Assembly (NCBI GenBank): GCA_040382095.1
Contig: JBEIGB010000004.1
Location: forward strand, 1 to 64,000
Reading direction: 5' to 3'
Source: JADJPL01 sp040382095
GTDB lineage: Bacteria > Bacteroidota > Bacteroidia > Chitinophagales > Saprospiraceae
DNA length: 64,000 nucleotides
Below the pieces are notes generated by a model. The model saw nothing but the letters and a program-made list of their open reading frames with translations. It was not told the origin of the DNA and made no database searches. This document shows positions 36,620 to 45,722 of this stretch, one piece after another (the stretch's first letter is position 1; each line of letters begins with the position of its first letter). The position numbers and the translations under genes were made by a program.

Positions 36620-37552
36620 TCAACCGTCCACAAAGAGGGCAGAAATCGAGCGGTGTTCGTGGGTATTGCGGATAGCGCGTGCGAAGAGTTTAGCCGTTGT
36701 GAGTACTTTAATTTTGGGTGACTGCCGCTTTAGCGGAATGGTGTCGCATACGAGGAGCTCGTCGAGCAAAGAATTTTCGATATTTTCGTAAGCCTTTCCG
36801 GAGAGGATAGGGTGGGTACAGAGTGCCCGCACACTTTTGGCGCCTTTTTTCATAATGATTTCTGCGGCTCGGCAGAGCGTACCGGCAGTATCCACGAGGT
36901 CGTCCACCAGGATAACGTCTGCCCCTTCCACATTTCCGATAACCGTCATCCCTGCGACCTCATTGGCCCTTTCGCGGTACTTGTCGCAGATCACGAGCTC
37001 TCTGTGGAAATACTTTGCATAGATACGTGCCCGTTTCACACCACCGACATCGGGGGAAGCAAAGATAGCATTGGAGAGATCCTGAGCCTGGAGGTAGGGG
37101 ATATAGATTGCTTCGCTCTTGAGGTGGTCCACCGGGATATCGAAGAACCCCTGGATTTGATCCGCGTGGAAGTCCATGGTCATGATGCGATTGGCACCGG
37201 CGGCCTCGATCAGGTTGGCAATCAGCTTGGCGGAAATGGGTACACGTGGTTTGTCTTTGCGGTCTTGGCGGGCATATCCGAAGTAAGGGATCACGGCAGT
37301 GATATACCCTGCGGAGGCGCGGCGGGCCGCATCGGTCATCAGCAGAAGTTCCATCAAGTTTTCGGCGGGGGGGAAAGTGGACTGGATAAAAAAAACGAAC
37401 CCTCCGCGCACGGACTCGTTGATACTCGGCTGCATTTCGCCGTCGCTGAAATGGTTGACGTGCAGATCACCAAGTTTATCGCCGTAATAATCTGCGATTT
37501 TTTCTGCGAGGTACCTTGAGCTGGTGCCTGAAAAAAGTTTGACTTCTACCAT
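36620..37552 (-). CDS. prs: Ribose-phosphate pyrophosphokinase
   Basis: PRPP synthase makes 5-phosphoribosyl diphosphate for purine, pyrimidine, NAD and His/Trp synthesis. Diagnostic parts: VKLFSGTSSRYLAEKIA, PYFGYARQDRKDKPRVPISAK, MDFHADQIQGFFDIPVDHL and the PRPP-binding loop ADVILVDDLVDTAGT. The open frame begins with a GTG at 37561; the ATG at 37552 (MVEVKLFSG) gives 310 residues and is preferred. A TATTTTTG -7 box lies at 37589-37596 on the minus strand. rplY is next downstream (102 bp), a common arrangement. Confidence 0.96.
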   Translation of the reverse strand: MVEVKLFSGTSSRYLAEKIADYYGDKLGDLHVNHFSDGEMQPSINESVRGGFVFFIQSTFPPAENLMELLLMTDAARRASAGYITAVIPYFGYARQDRKDKPRVPISAKLIANLIEAAGANRIMTMDFHADQIQGFFDIPVDHLKSEAIYIPYLQAQDLSNAIFASPDVGGVKRARIYAKYFHRELVICDKYRERANEVAGMTVIGNVEGADVILVDDLVDTAGTLCRAAEIIMKKGAKSVRALCTHPILSGKAYENIENSLLDELLVCDTIPLKRQSPKIKVLTTAKLFARAIRNTHEHRSISALFVDG

Positions 37553-37588
37553 GATCGGCACGATATTATTAGCATATTAAAAGCACGG

Positions 37589-37596
37589 CAAAAATA
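37589..37596 (-). promoter_or_regulatory. Candidate -7 box for prs
   Basis: The minus strand reads TATTTTTG, matching TAnnTTTG, 37 nt before the ATG at 37552. Confidence 0.5.
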
Positions 37597-37701
37597 GCAA
37601 AGGTTAGGCTTAGTAACGGGTATTTTTGGGTATGGTTTGGTGCATTATCCGGAAAAAATATTTCACCGCCTGTCAGTATGAGCGGCATCTGCGGTGTAGT
37701 G

Positions 37702-38682
37702 TCATTTTTGCCTTTCCGTTACGAAGAAGATCAGGTCTTCGAGGGATTTGCGGGAAGGGGACGCCGGAAACCCATGCAGTAGCCCGAGGGCTTCCTGACG
37801 GTAGGCATACATTTTTTCACGTGCATAAGCGATACCCCCGCTTTGCTGCACGAAGCGGATGACCTCCCTGACTTTCTCGGGTTTGTCATTATACCGTTTA
37901 ATGATATTGGTAATGGCTTTCCGATCGGTATCACTTGCGTTGCGCAGTGCATAAATAACCGGCAGGGTCAGTTTTTTTTCCTTGATATCAATACCCAGGG
38001 GTTTGCCGACATCATCATCGCCGAGATCAAATAAATCATCGCGGATTTGGAAGGCGATGCCGATTTTTTCCCCAAATAACCGGGCATTTTCGACGACCGC
38101 CTCATCTTTTGTTGCAGAAGCGGCCCCTGCACTACATGCCGAGGCGATCAGAGAGGCAGTTTTTTGGCGGATAATCTCGAAATAGATATCCTCTTCAATG
38201 TCCAGCCGCCGGGATTTTTCAAACTGCAGCAGCTCCCCTTCGCTCATGGCTTTTACCGCATTCGATACAATTTCCAGGAGGAGGAATTCTTTGTTTTTTA
38301 AAGCGAGCAACAGGCCCTGGGACAACAGGTAGTCGCCGACCAGGACGGCAATTTTATTTTTCCATAAGGCATTTATAGAAAAAAAGCCACGCCGCTCGAA
38401 GGAATCGTCCACGACATCGTCATGAACCAGGGTAGCAGTGTGCAGCAATTCTACGAGTGAAGCCGCGGTAAAAGTCGAAGGGGTTATTCCTCCTGAAATT
38501 TCAGCGCTCAGGAAAACGAACATAGGCCTGATCTGCTTGCCCTTTCGCCGTACGATATAAAAGGTGATTTTATCCAGCAGCGGCACAGGGCTGGCCATGG
38601 CCTGGCGGAAGTGCGCTTCGAAATCTTCAAGTTCCTGTGCGATCGGCTGTTTGATGGTATCTATGGAAAGTTTCATTACCAT
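37702..38682 (-). CDS. Polyprenyl diphosphate synthase (trans-isoprenyl type)
   Basis: The enzyme elongates an allylic diphosphate with isopentenyl diphosphate to form the long chain used in menaquinone. Both Asp-rich motifs are present: the first, LVHDDVVDD, near residue 90, and the second, IRDDLFDLGDD, near residue 210. RRKGKQIRP near residue 48 binds substrate. The residues before the first motif are small/hydrophobic (LLHTATL), which fits a long-chain (C35-C40) product, but the exact length is not certain. The start is an ATG at 38682 (another at 38676). Confidence 0.92.
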   Translation of the reverse strand: MVMKLSIDTIKQPIAQELEDFEAHFRQAMASPVPLLDKITFYIVRRKGKQIRPMFVFLSAEISGGITPSTFTAASLVELLHTATLVHDDVVDDSFERRGFFSINALWKNKIAVLVGDYLLSQGLLLALKNKEFLLLEIVSNAVKAMSEGELLQFEKSRRLDIEEDIYFEIIRQKTASLIASACSAGAASATKDEAVVENARLFGEKIGIAFQIRDDLFDLGDDDVGKPLGIDIKEKKLTLPVIYALRNASDTDRKAITNIIKRYNDKPEKVREVIRFVQQSGGIAYAREKMYAYRQEALGLLHGFPASPSRKSLEDLIFFVTERQK

Positions 38683-38992
38683 AATAAGTTCGTTCGGAGA
38701 GTTCTGGTTCTATAGGACAGCGAATAAAAATGCCGGCCCTGCCTAAAGCCATAAAGGTTGAACATCGGACTGGTCGCGACAGGCCGGTACAGCAGGGGGG
38801 CAACATATTAAAGAGCCTGAGACAGTAATGCTGCAGATATCCGCGTCCGAAGGGCTGCAAACAGGCGGTCAAAAATACGTCCTTAGAATAAATAACGGTA
38901 GCCTGGAAGACAATATTTACCCTACCCCCGTTTTTTCGTCGCATAATGGATTTGAAAGCAGGCTAAACCCGTATGAAATAGTTCAAATATTG

Positions 38993-39000
38993 TACTTTTG
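38993..39000 (+). promoter_or_regulatory. Candidate -7 box for glyA
   Basis: TACTTTTG fits TAnnTTTG. No TTTG is found at the right distance upstream. Confidence 0.45.
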
Positions 39001-39014
39001 ATGCCGTAAATAAT

Positions 39015-39035
39015 GGACTTGTTGCGATGAGTCAG
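39015..39035 (-). repeat. Dispersed motif, copy on minus strand
   Basis: On the minus strand it reads CTGACTCATCGCAACAAGTCC, keeping CATCGCAACAAGTC. It lies in the predicted leader of glyA. Confidence 0.55.
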
Positions 39036-39261
39036 CCTGGCGGAAATAATCTGCTGTTTTTTGCGCACGCGAAGCTTTTTTGAGGGCATATCGCCCGGGG
39101 GTGGCCGAAAAAAGACATCGTATGCGCGAAAAGGGCCGGTTTTAGCCTGCTAAGATTCCGTGGCAGCAGATCTCTGGTGTGCAGCACATACCCTTTCCGT
39201 CCTGTCCTGGATCACTATCCCTGAACGGGAGCGGATTATTATAGAAAAATATCTAATGATT

Positions 39262-40551
39262 ATGTACCAGGACAAACATCTTTTCGATTTGTTGCAGCGT
39301 GAGCTTCAGCGGCAGCGCAGAGGGGTCGAGCTGATCGCATCGGAAAATTTTGCCAGCCAGGCCGTCCTCGATGCCATGGGGAGCTGCCTGACCAATAAAT
39401 ATGCAGAGGGATATCCGGGGAAGCGGTATTATGGAGGCTGCGAAGTGGTGGATGAGATCGAGCAGTTGGCGATTGACCGGCTTAAAGAACTTTTCGGGGC
39501 GGAATATGCAAATGTACAGCCGCATTCCGGTGCGCAGGCAAACGCAGCCGTTTTCCTGGCATTACTTGAGCCTGGCGATGCTATCCTGGGGTTCGACCTC
39601 GCGCATGGCGGGCACCTGTCGCATGGGTCGCCAGTCAATTTTTCGGGTAAAATATACCGTGCCCATTTCTACGGAGTGGAGCAGTCCACCGGGTTAATTG
39701 ATATGGACCGCGTAGAGGAGAAAGCCCTTGCGGTCAACCCAAAATTACTGATCTGTGGGGCTTCTGCTTATGCCCGCGACTGGGACTATAAGCGTTTTCG
39801 CGAAATTGCGGATAAAGTAGGGGCAATCCTCCTTGCCGATATCGCGCATCCTGCCGGCCTGATCGCCGCTGATTTACTCAACGACCCGATGGAGCACTGC
39901 CACATCGTCACTTCTACGACCCACAAAACGCTTCGTGGGCCGCGAGGGGGGATTATCATGATGGGCAGGAATTTCTATAATCCGTGGGGCAGGACGCAGA
40001 AGAACGGCACGATGATCAAAATGTCTCAAATCCTCAACAGTGCGGTTTTTCCAGGGATGCAGGGAGGTCCGTTAGAGCATGTCATTGCCGCTAAAGCGAC
40101 GGCTTTTTTTGAAGCATTACAACCGGGTTTCCGCAAGTATGCGAAGCAGGTCGTCCATAATGCGAGGACTATGGCCAATGCATTTAAGCAGAAAGGCTAC
40201 CATATTATATCGGGAGGTACCGACAACCACCTCATGCTGATAGACCTGCGCTCTAAAAATCTGAATGGAAAGACTGCCGAGGAGGCCCTTGGAAAAGCTG
40301 ACATTACCGTCAACAAAAACATGGTGCCCTTTGATACAGAATCACCGATGGTCACTTCGGGAATCCGGATCGGCACTGCGGCAGTCACTAGCCGGGGCTT
40401 TGGCGAGTATGAATGCCTGCAGGTGGTAGAATGGATTGACCAGGCACTTTCCCACCCTCATGATGAGGAATTACTCCTGGATATCCGCAGGCAGATCAAC
40501 ACAACGATGGCTGGATTTCCCCTCTACCCGGAGGTCCCTGTGGGCTCCTGA
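39262..40551 (+). CDS. glyA: Serine hydroxymethyltransferase
   Basis: GlyA moves a one-carbon unit from serine to tetrahydrofolate, yielding glycine. The PLP lysine is Lys222 in TSTTHKTLRGPRGG; other landmarks are ELIASENFAS, NKYAEGYPGKRYYGG and the DIAHPAGL segment. The open frame begins with a GTG at 39160, but the region before MIMYQDKHLFDLL has no family likeness; the ATG at 39262 gives 429 residues (an ATG at 39256 would add two). It is convergent with the HMA gene (14-bp gap). It feeds 10-formyl-THF for PurH elsewhere in the window. Confidence 0.96.
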   Translation: MYQDKHLFDLLQRELQRQRRGVELIASENFASQAVLDAMGSCLTNKYAEGYPGKRYYGGCEVVDEIEQLAIDRLKELFGAEYANVQPHSGAQANAAVFLALLEPGDAILGFDLAHGGHLSHGSPVNFSGKIYRAHFYGVEQSTGLIDMDRVEEKALAVNPKLLICGASAYARDWDYKRFREIADKVGAILLADIAHPAGLIAADLLNDPMEHCHIVTSTTHKTLRGPRGGIIMMGRNFYNPWGRTQKNGTMIKMSQILNSAVFPGMQGGPLEHVIAAKATAFFEALQPGFRKYAKQVVHNARTMANAFKQKGYHIISGGTDNHLMLIDLRSKNLNGKTAEEALGKADITVNKNMVPFDTESPMVTSGIRIGTAAVTSRGFGEYECLQVVEWIDQALSHPHDEELLLDIRRQINTTMAGFPLYPEVPVGS

Positions 40552-40565
40552 ACGACAAAACCCGG

Positions 40566-40823
40566 TCAATCCTGCGGTAAGGGCTCAATTTCGAAGCCGG
40601 CTGCTTCTACGGCTGCTACGATAGCCGAAATATCGAGGTGGGTACCCTGAACTTTCAGTATCCGGTCGGGATGTCTGAGATCTACTTCCCAGTGTTCGAT
40701 TCCCGGCACTTCACTCAGAAAAGGGGTAACAGTGCGCAGGCAAGTACTACAGTTGACGGTTGTTTTGAACAGGCGTTGCTCCATACAGATGGCGCGATTG
40801 GTTCCTTTGGTATCTTTAGACAT
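40566..40823 (-). CDS. Heavy-metal-associated (HMA) domain protein
   Basis: The small protein (85 residues) has a beta-alpha-beta-beta-alpha-beta HMA pattern, with the metal-binding pair Cys25-x-x-Cys28 in NCSTCLRTVTPFL and the closing VAAVEAAGFEIEPL. This resembles CopZ-like soluble metal chaperones, although the usual GMTC is NCSTC here. The ATG at 40823 is used; an ATG at 40784 would give a tighter domain. It is divergent from the TonB-dependent receptor (86-bp gap), which hints at a metal-related job for both. Confidence 0.8.
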   Translation of the reverse strand: MSKDTKGTNRAICMEQRLFKTTVNCSTCLRTVTPFLSEVPGIEHWEVDLRHPDRILKVQGTHLDISAIVAAVEAAGFEIEPLPQD

Positions 40824-40909
40824 TAATATGTGATTTTAATCTCCGTCAGGGACGGTTAAAGGTCTGCTCCGAAGGGAGTGACGGGGCAGACTGCAAGGGT
40901 ATTTCAAAT

Positions 40910-43228
40910 ATGAAACATTTTTTCCAGAAATACATCTTTTTTTGTGCTTTTTGTTTGCTCCCTGGTGTCCTGTGTGCACAGGCAGTGGTCTCTGGCCGTA
41001 TAGTGCATCAGGATGGCGGTGCTCCGATAGCGGGTGCACATGTATTCTTTCCAGGTATCGGGGGCGGTACTTTTTCTGATGAAGGGGGATTTTTCCATAT
41101 TGCGGTGCGGGGTCCCCGGCTTCAGGTCAGTGCAGTGGGGTTTTCCGGGTTGACCTATTTGCTGCAGCCAAAGGAAAACTTCATTTTGCTGCAAATGGTA
41201 CCCGAGGGGGTTGATCTGGAAGGTGTAGTCATAGAGGCCCCGGCCTTGCGTTTTCCTTTACACACCCCTGCTTCCGTACAAATGATCGGCCAGCGGGAGT
41301 TACTGAGCGACAGCGAGGTATCGCCTGCGCCCGCGCTCAACCGGGTACCGGGGGTTTATATGCAAAGCGGGACGCTTAGTACCAACCGCATCACCATCAG
41401 AGGGATTGGCAACCGTTCCCTTTTCGGCACATCAAAAATCCGGGCTTTTCTGGGCGATATTCCATTGACCAATGGCGTTGGGGAGACCGCCCTGGAAGAT
41501 TTCGACCTCAGCATGTTGGAATCGGTAGAAGTATGGAAAGGCCCGAGTGCGAGTCATCTGGGTGCCGGCCTCGGCGGGGTAATCGTCCTTCAGCCGTTTG
41601 CAACAGGCCCGGTACGCGATGAGGCCCGGGCGGACGTTCAATCCCAGTGGGGCGCTTTTGGCCTCCGCCGCCAGGTTTTCAGGACATTTATCACAGAAAA
41701 TGAAGGGCGTACCCGCTTACAGCTCAACTATAACCGTTTAAACGCAGACGGATACCGCGAAAATAATGTATCACGCAGGGGCAGCTTCAACGCTCTCGGC
41801 ATGGTCTCTGGTGGCAGGCACGAGTTTACGTTACTGGCCGGCTATACCGATGCCCGTGCAGAAATACCCAGCTCGATCAACCAAAAGGATTTTGAGGAAA
41901 ACCCCAGGCGGGCGGCTCCCAGTTGGGCAGCAGTTAAAGGTTTTGAAGACTATGACCGGCTGCATACCGCAATATCCCACCGAATGGCCCTTTGGAAGAA
42001 CGCTGCCGGAAAATCCCTGTACAGTAAAATCACTGGATTCGCTGCTATCCGGAACAATTACGAATCCCGGCCATTTAACATCTTACGCGAAAACAGCCAG
42101 TCTATGGGGGTTCGTACGACACTCGAACTGCGGGCGGACACCTGGACCCCCGACCCTTCATTACTTCTGGGCGGCGAATTTTTTCAAGAGCGTTATGCCT
42201 GGGTGACCAATGCAACCCGGCAAGGCACATTGGATACCCTTTTGAGCGATCAGGAGGAAGTGCGCCGCTATGGCAACCTGTTTGCAGAATACCGTGCCCG
42301 TTTTGGGGCACGCTGGAATTTTACCGCAGGTTTGAACCTCAACCTTACAGAATATCGGCTCAGCGATTTTTATCTGCGCGATGGGCGCGATAAAGGGGGG
42401 ATACGTTATTTTCCAGCCATTTTTTCCCCTCGGCTGGCCCTGAGTTATCGCTTGCCCCCGCAGTCAGCGTTATATATTACGCTTGGGCATGGTTTCGCGG
42501 CCCCTACCTTAGAAGAGACCCTTGCCCCTGCCGGTGATATCAACCCGGAAATCGTACCGGAAAAGGGCTGGAACCTGGAGATCGGCGCACGCGGCAACTA
42601 CCTGCGCGGCAGGCTAAGTTATGAAATTGCAGTATATGCCCTGTGGGTGGACGATCTGCTGGTCTCCCGCCGTACCGACCTCGATGCATATATAGGTGTT
42701 AATGCCGGAAAAACGCTGCATCTGGGTGTCGAGCCTTCCTTTCGATATCAATTCCTGTCGCAAAACTGGCAGGGCACTCTGGGCCTGGGATATGCTTTTT
42801 CCAGGCACCGCTTCCTGGATTTCACCGATAACGGGCGGGATTTCTCGGGTAATGCCCTGACAGGCAGCCCCCCTCATCTGTTTACAACACTGCTTGACCT
42901 CCGCGCCCCAGAGGGGATCTTTGGAATATTGAGCACCGAATTTGTTGATGCCTTCCCCATGCGCGACGACAACAGCGCATACTCCAGAGCATATTTTTTG
43001 GCAAATATTAAGCTGGGATACCAGTGTGGCCGGAAAAACCCGGGCATAGAACTGAGCACAGGGATACAAAATCTCACCAACGCCCGCTATGCCGGTATGA
43101 TTCAGATCAACGCAGCCGCATTTGGCAATCAGTTGCCCAGGTACTATTATCCGGGATTACCCAGGCATCTGTTTATCAGCCTGAGGGTACAGGTCAACAA
43201 GCCAGAAGTGCCCGCTAAAAGCAACTGA
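40910..43228 (+). CDS. TonB-dependent outer-membrane receptor
   Basis: The product has 772 residues: signal peptide (ending VLCAQ), a carboxypeptidase-regulatory-like domain (VVSGRIVHQDGGAPIAGAHVFF), a plug (ITIRGIGNRSLFGTSKIRAFLGDIPL, then ESVEVWKGPSASHLGAGLGGVIVLQP), and a barrel ending in HLFISLRVQV. It is shorter than SusC and lacks a SusD partner, as in siderophore or metal-complex receptors. The divergent HMA gene suggests copper or another metal, but this is inference from position only. Confidence 0.9.
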   Translation: MKHFFQKYIFFCAFCLLPGVLCAQAVVSGRIVHQDGGAPIAGAHVFFPGIGGGTFSDEGGFFHIAVRGPRLQVSAVGFSGLTYLLQPKENFILLQMVPEGVDLEGVVIEAPALRFPLHTPASVQMIGQRELLSDSEVSPAPALNRVPGVYMQSGTLSTNRITIRGIGNRSLFGTSKIRAFLGDIPLTNGVGETALEDFDLSMLESVEVWKGPSASHLGAGLGGVIVLQPFATGPVRDEARADVQSQWGAFGLRRQVFRTFITENEGRTRLQLNYNRLNADGYRENNVSRRGSFNALGMVSGGRHEFTLLAGYTDARAEIPSSINQKDFEENPRRAAPSWAAVKGFEDYDRLHTAISHRMALWKNAAGKSLYSKITGFAAIRNNYESRPFNILRENSQSMGVRTTLELRADTWTPDPSLLLGGEFFQERYAWVTNATRQGTLDTLLSDQEEVRRYGNLFAEYRARFGARWNFTAGLNLNLTEYRLSDFYLRDGRDKGGIRYFPAIFSPRLALSYRLPPQSALYITLGHGFAAPTLEETLAPAGDINPEIVPEKGWNLEIGARGNYLRGRLSYEIAVYALWVDDLLVSRRTDLDAYIGVNAGKTLHLGVEPSFRYQFLSQNWQGTLGLGYAFSRHRFLDFTDNGRDFSGNALTGSPPHLFTTLLDLRAPEGIFGILSTEFVDAFPMRDDNSAYSRAYFLANIKLGYQCGRKNPGIELSTGIQNLTNARYAGMIQINAAAFGNQLPRYYYPGLPRHLFISLRVQVNKPEVPAKSN

Positions 43229-43325
43229 TGACATTTTTTCGCCGTAGCCGACCTACATAAATTTTCCCTGCCGTAAACAATAAAAAATATACCGCTGGCT
43301 ATATTAAAGTTCACAAAGCTTTATT

Positions 43326-43333
43326 TACCTTTG
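43326..43333 (+). promoter_or_regulatory. -7 box for intergenic RNA B or truA
   Basis: TACCTTTG is a perfect TAnnTTTG. The -33 side is weak. The start would be near 43340. Confidence 0.55.
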
Positions 43334-43339
43334 AACGGC

Positions 43340-43592
43340 CAACCCCTCACCTTGAATGCCCATCCCAAGAGACATATTCCGCCTTACACCCCTATTTGAG
43401 TAAGTATGTACACAGGTGCCGTGCACGTGCCTGTCCCTTATATCGCTCTCGCCAACAACGAGAGATACCTGTCTGTTGTTAAACACCTTAAACCTTGTTT
43501 CGGATGCAGCAACAATGCATCCTTTCGCGTTGTATGTATTTGTACAAACGGCCCGGCGTCCTGGGGTTTCTCCAGGAGCGCCGGGCTTTTTT
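43340..43592 (+). ncRNA. Candidate structured RNA B (leader of truA or separate small RNA)
   Basis: Between a perfect -7 box and a strong terminator lie at least three hairpins: CAGGTGC/GTGCCTG (about 43415-43435), CTCTCG/CGAGAG with loop CCAACAA (43446-43464), and GGATGCA/TGCATCC with loop GCAACAA (43502-43522). TTGTA/TACAA (43530-43547) may be a fourth. Two loops share CAACAA, and GTTGTT at 43475-43480 could pair with one of them. An ORF from ATG 43406 runs straight through the terminator stem and is not convincing. The truA ATG is 45 nt past the terminator, so an attenuating leader is as likely as a stand-alone RNA. Confidence 0.55.
43551..43592 (+). terminator. Rho-independent terminator before truA
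   Basis: The stem GCCCGGCG/CGCCGGGC continues with CCTGG/CCAGG across a small internal loop and is followed by six T residues (43587-43592). Confidence 0.85.
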
Positions 43593-43637
43593 CAACAGTG
43601 GCTGAGCAGTAAATTCTTATAAACGACCGAAGCCTTT

Positions 43638-44396
43638 ATGCAGCGATACTTCATAGCACTTGCCTATAATGGTACGCGGTATTGTGGCTGGCAAAAACAG
43701 CCAGGGCAGACGACCGTACAAGAAAGCCTGGAATCCGCGTTCTCTATGATCCTGGGGGAAGATATCGAGCTTACTGGCTGCGGCCGCACTGACACAGGCG
43801 TCCATGCACTCAAGTACTATGCCCATTTCAATATTGCCAGAAGCCTTCCCGAAGGCTTTCTTCACCGCATCAACCGCGTACTCGACAGCGACATCGCGGT
43901 ATATCAGCTGTTTCCGGTACATTGGGATGCGCATGCCCGTTTTGACGCCTGCTACCGAAGTTATGCGTACCACCTGACTTTCCGCAAAGATCCGTTTGCC
44001 TGCGAGACTGCTTATTTTTTCCCGTTTCGGGATCGGCCCTCGCCCGGGCTTATGCAGGCAGCCGCGCAAACATTACTTTCATTCGAGGATTTTTTTCCCT
44101 TTTGCAAAACGGGACATGATGCGAAGACGACCCTTTGCACAATATTCAGGAGCGAGTGGGAAGTGGATCCTGGAGGGGAAGGCATGGTGTACCACATTGC
44201 CGCGAACCGTTTCTTGCGCGGCATGGTACGGCTTATCGTAGGGATGTGCATAGAAGTTGGCCTCGGCAGGCTGAGCCTGGGGGAAGTCGAGCAGGCAATG
44301 CTACGGCACGAGCGCATACGGAGGAACGTCAGTGTACCTCCGGGCGGGCTATTCCTCACGGACGTCAGATACCCTTATACCCTTACGCCGCTTTGA
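43638..44396 (+). CDS. truA: tRNA pseudouridine synthase A
   Basis: TruA makes pseudouridine at positions 38-40 of the tRNA anticodon arm. The catalytic Asp52 is in GCGRTDTGVHA; other landmarks are the N-terminal ALAYNGTRYCGWQKQP and the C-terminal FLRGMVRLIVGMCIEVG. Length is normal (252). The gene follows a strong terminator (43551-43592), so its expression may be attenuated. Its 3' end overlaps clpX, which converges on it, by 14 nt. Confidence 0.95.
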   Translation: MQRYFIALAYNGTRYCGWQKQPGQTTVQESLESAFSMILGEDIELTGCGRTDTGVHALKYYAHFNIARSLPEGFLHRINRVLDSDIAVYQLFPVHWDAHARFDACYRSYAYHLTFRKDPFACETAYFFPFRDRPSPGLMQAAAQTLLSFEDFFPFCKTGHDAKTTLCTIFRSEWEVDPGGEGMVYHIAANRFLRGMVRLIVGMCIEVGLGRLSLGEVEQAMLRHERIRRNVSVPPGGLFLTDVRYPYTLTPL

Positions 44397-45651
44397 GGCG
44401 GTTGATTTTCGCACGGCCTAATTTTTCTGCCGCGTAGGCCGCATCAACCACCAGAGTTTTATTCAGGTCTTTTTGGGAGGGCAGATCGAACATTGCATCG
44501 GTCATAATCGCCTCGCAGATTGAGCGTAGCCCCCTTGCCCCAAGGTTGAAATCCATTGCTTTTTGGGCGATCCATTCAATGGCATCGTTGGTGAAAGTCA
44601 ATTGGATCCCTTCCATTTCCATAAGTTTTTGGTATTGTTTGAGAAGGGAGTTGCGTGGTTCCGTGAGAATACGCATGAGGGCATCGAGATCCAGAGGTTC
44701 GAGGTAGGTGAGGACGGGGAGACGGCCGATCAATTCGGGGATCAGTCCATAGCTCCGCATGTCCAGTTGGGAGATATACTGCAGGAGATTGTCTTTATCA
44801 GCAATGAACGTTTCGTCGTTTTTGAAGCCGATTACCTGGGTATTCACCCGCCTGGCGATGATTTTTTCGATGCCATCGAACGCGCCGCCACAGATGAAGA
44901 GGATGTTCTCGGTATTGACCTTGACCATTTTCTGTTCAGGGTGCTTGCGCCCGCCTTGCGGGGGCACGTTGACATCTGTGCCCTCGAGCATTTTCAGGAG
45001 TGCCTGCTGGACTCCCTCCCCGGAAACATCCCGGGTGATGGAAGGGTTATCGCTTTTTCTGGCGATTTTATCAATTTCATCAATATATACGATACCGCGT
45101 TCTGCTGCCGCCACGTCATAGTCACATACCTGAAGGAGGCGGCTCAGGATACTTTCCACATCCTCCCCAACATATCCTGCTTCTGTAAATACAGTAGCGT
45201 CAACGATAGCGAAGGGGACATTGAGGTATCTGGCGATTGTTTTGGCCAGGAGCGTCTTACCTGTACCGGTTCGTCCCACCAATAAAATATTGGATTTTTC
45301 GATTTCAACCTCATCCCCTTTCTGCGAAAGGATACGTTTGTAATGGTTATAAACGGCCACCGAGAGGAATTTTTTTGCCTCATCCTGACCGATCACATAT
45401 TGATCCAGGTGGGTTTTGATATCCCTGGGCGTGAAGTTGATACTGGTGGCCTGTTTCCCTTTTCCTTTAGGCCTTGCATGTCCGGCGTCCTTATTTTTTG
45501 GCTGGCCAAATAGTTCTTCCTGAATAATATCGTGTGCCTGTTCAATACAGGCATCACAGATATGCGCATTGACACCTGCGATGAGCATCATGGCTTCAGA
45601 TTTGTCCCGGCCACAAAAAGAGCATTGGTAACTGACTTTATCTTTTCGCAT
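44383..45651 (-). CDS. clpX: ATP-dependent Clp protease ATP-binding subunit ClpX
   Basis: ClpX unfolds tagged proteins and feeds them to ClpP. The N-terminal zinc-binding domain has four Cys (CSFCGRDKS...HICDACI). The AAA+ core has Walker A (LLVGRTGTGKTLLAKT), the VFTEAGYVGEDVES stretch, Walker B (IVYIDEIDKIA) and the IGF loop for ClpP docking (VIGFKNDE). Length (422) is normal. It is the last gene of tig-clpP-clpX on the minus strand, 71 bp after clpP, with its 3' end overlapping truA. Confidence 0.97.
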   Translation of the reverse strand: MRKDKVSYQCSFCGRDKSEAMMLIAGVNAHICDACIEQAHDIIQEELFGQPKNKDAGHARPKGKGKQATSINFTPRDIKTHLDQYVIGQDEAKKFLSVAVYNHYKRILSQKGDEVEIEKSNILLVGRTGTGKTLLAKTIARYLNVPFAIVDATVFTEAGYVGEDVESILSRLLQVCDYDVAAAERGIVYIDEIDKIARKSDNPSITRDVSGEGVQQALLKMLEGTDVNVPPQGGRKHPEQKMVKVNTENILFICGGAFDGIEKIIARRVNTQVIGFKNDETFIADKDNLLQYISQLDMRSYGLIPELIGRLPVLTYLEPLDLDALMRILTEPRNSLLKQYQKLMEMEGIQLTFTNDAIEWIAQKAMDFNLGARGLRSICEAIMTDAMFDLPSQKDLNKTLVVDAAYAAEKLGRAKINRLKAA

Positions 45652-45722
45652 AGCTCAAAAGGATTTTGATGTTGCCCGAAGGCCCCTGGCGCTGCAAGTT
45701 ATTAAGGGACGGCCCTCTTAGA

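Larger units (their letters stand above)
38683..39261. other. Intergenic: long divergent gap and glyA leader
   Basis: This 579-bp divergent gap lies between the polyprenyl synthase gene and glyA. It has a TACTTTTG -7 box at 38993-39000 on the plus strand and a copy of the dispersed motif at 39015-39035. If the -7 box is used, the glyA leader is about 255 nt. No known riboswitch was recognised. Confidence 0.45.

Noticed and set aside
43406..43612. 68-residue ORF in the leader of truA
   Set aside because: It runs through the terminator hairpin and has a composition set by that stem; the region looks like structured RNA instead.
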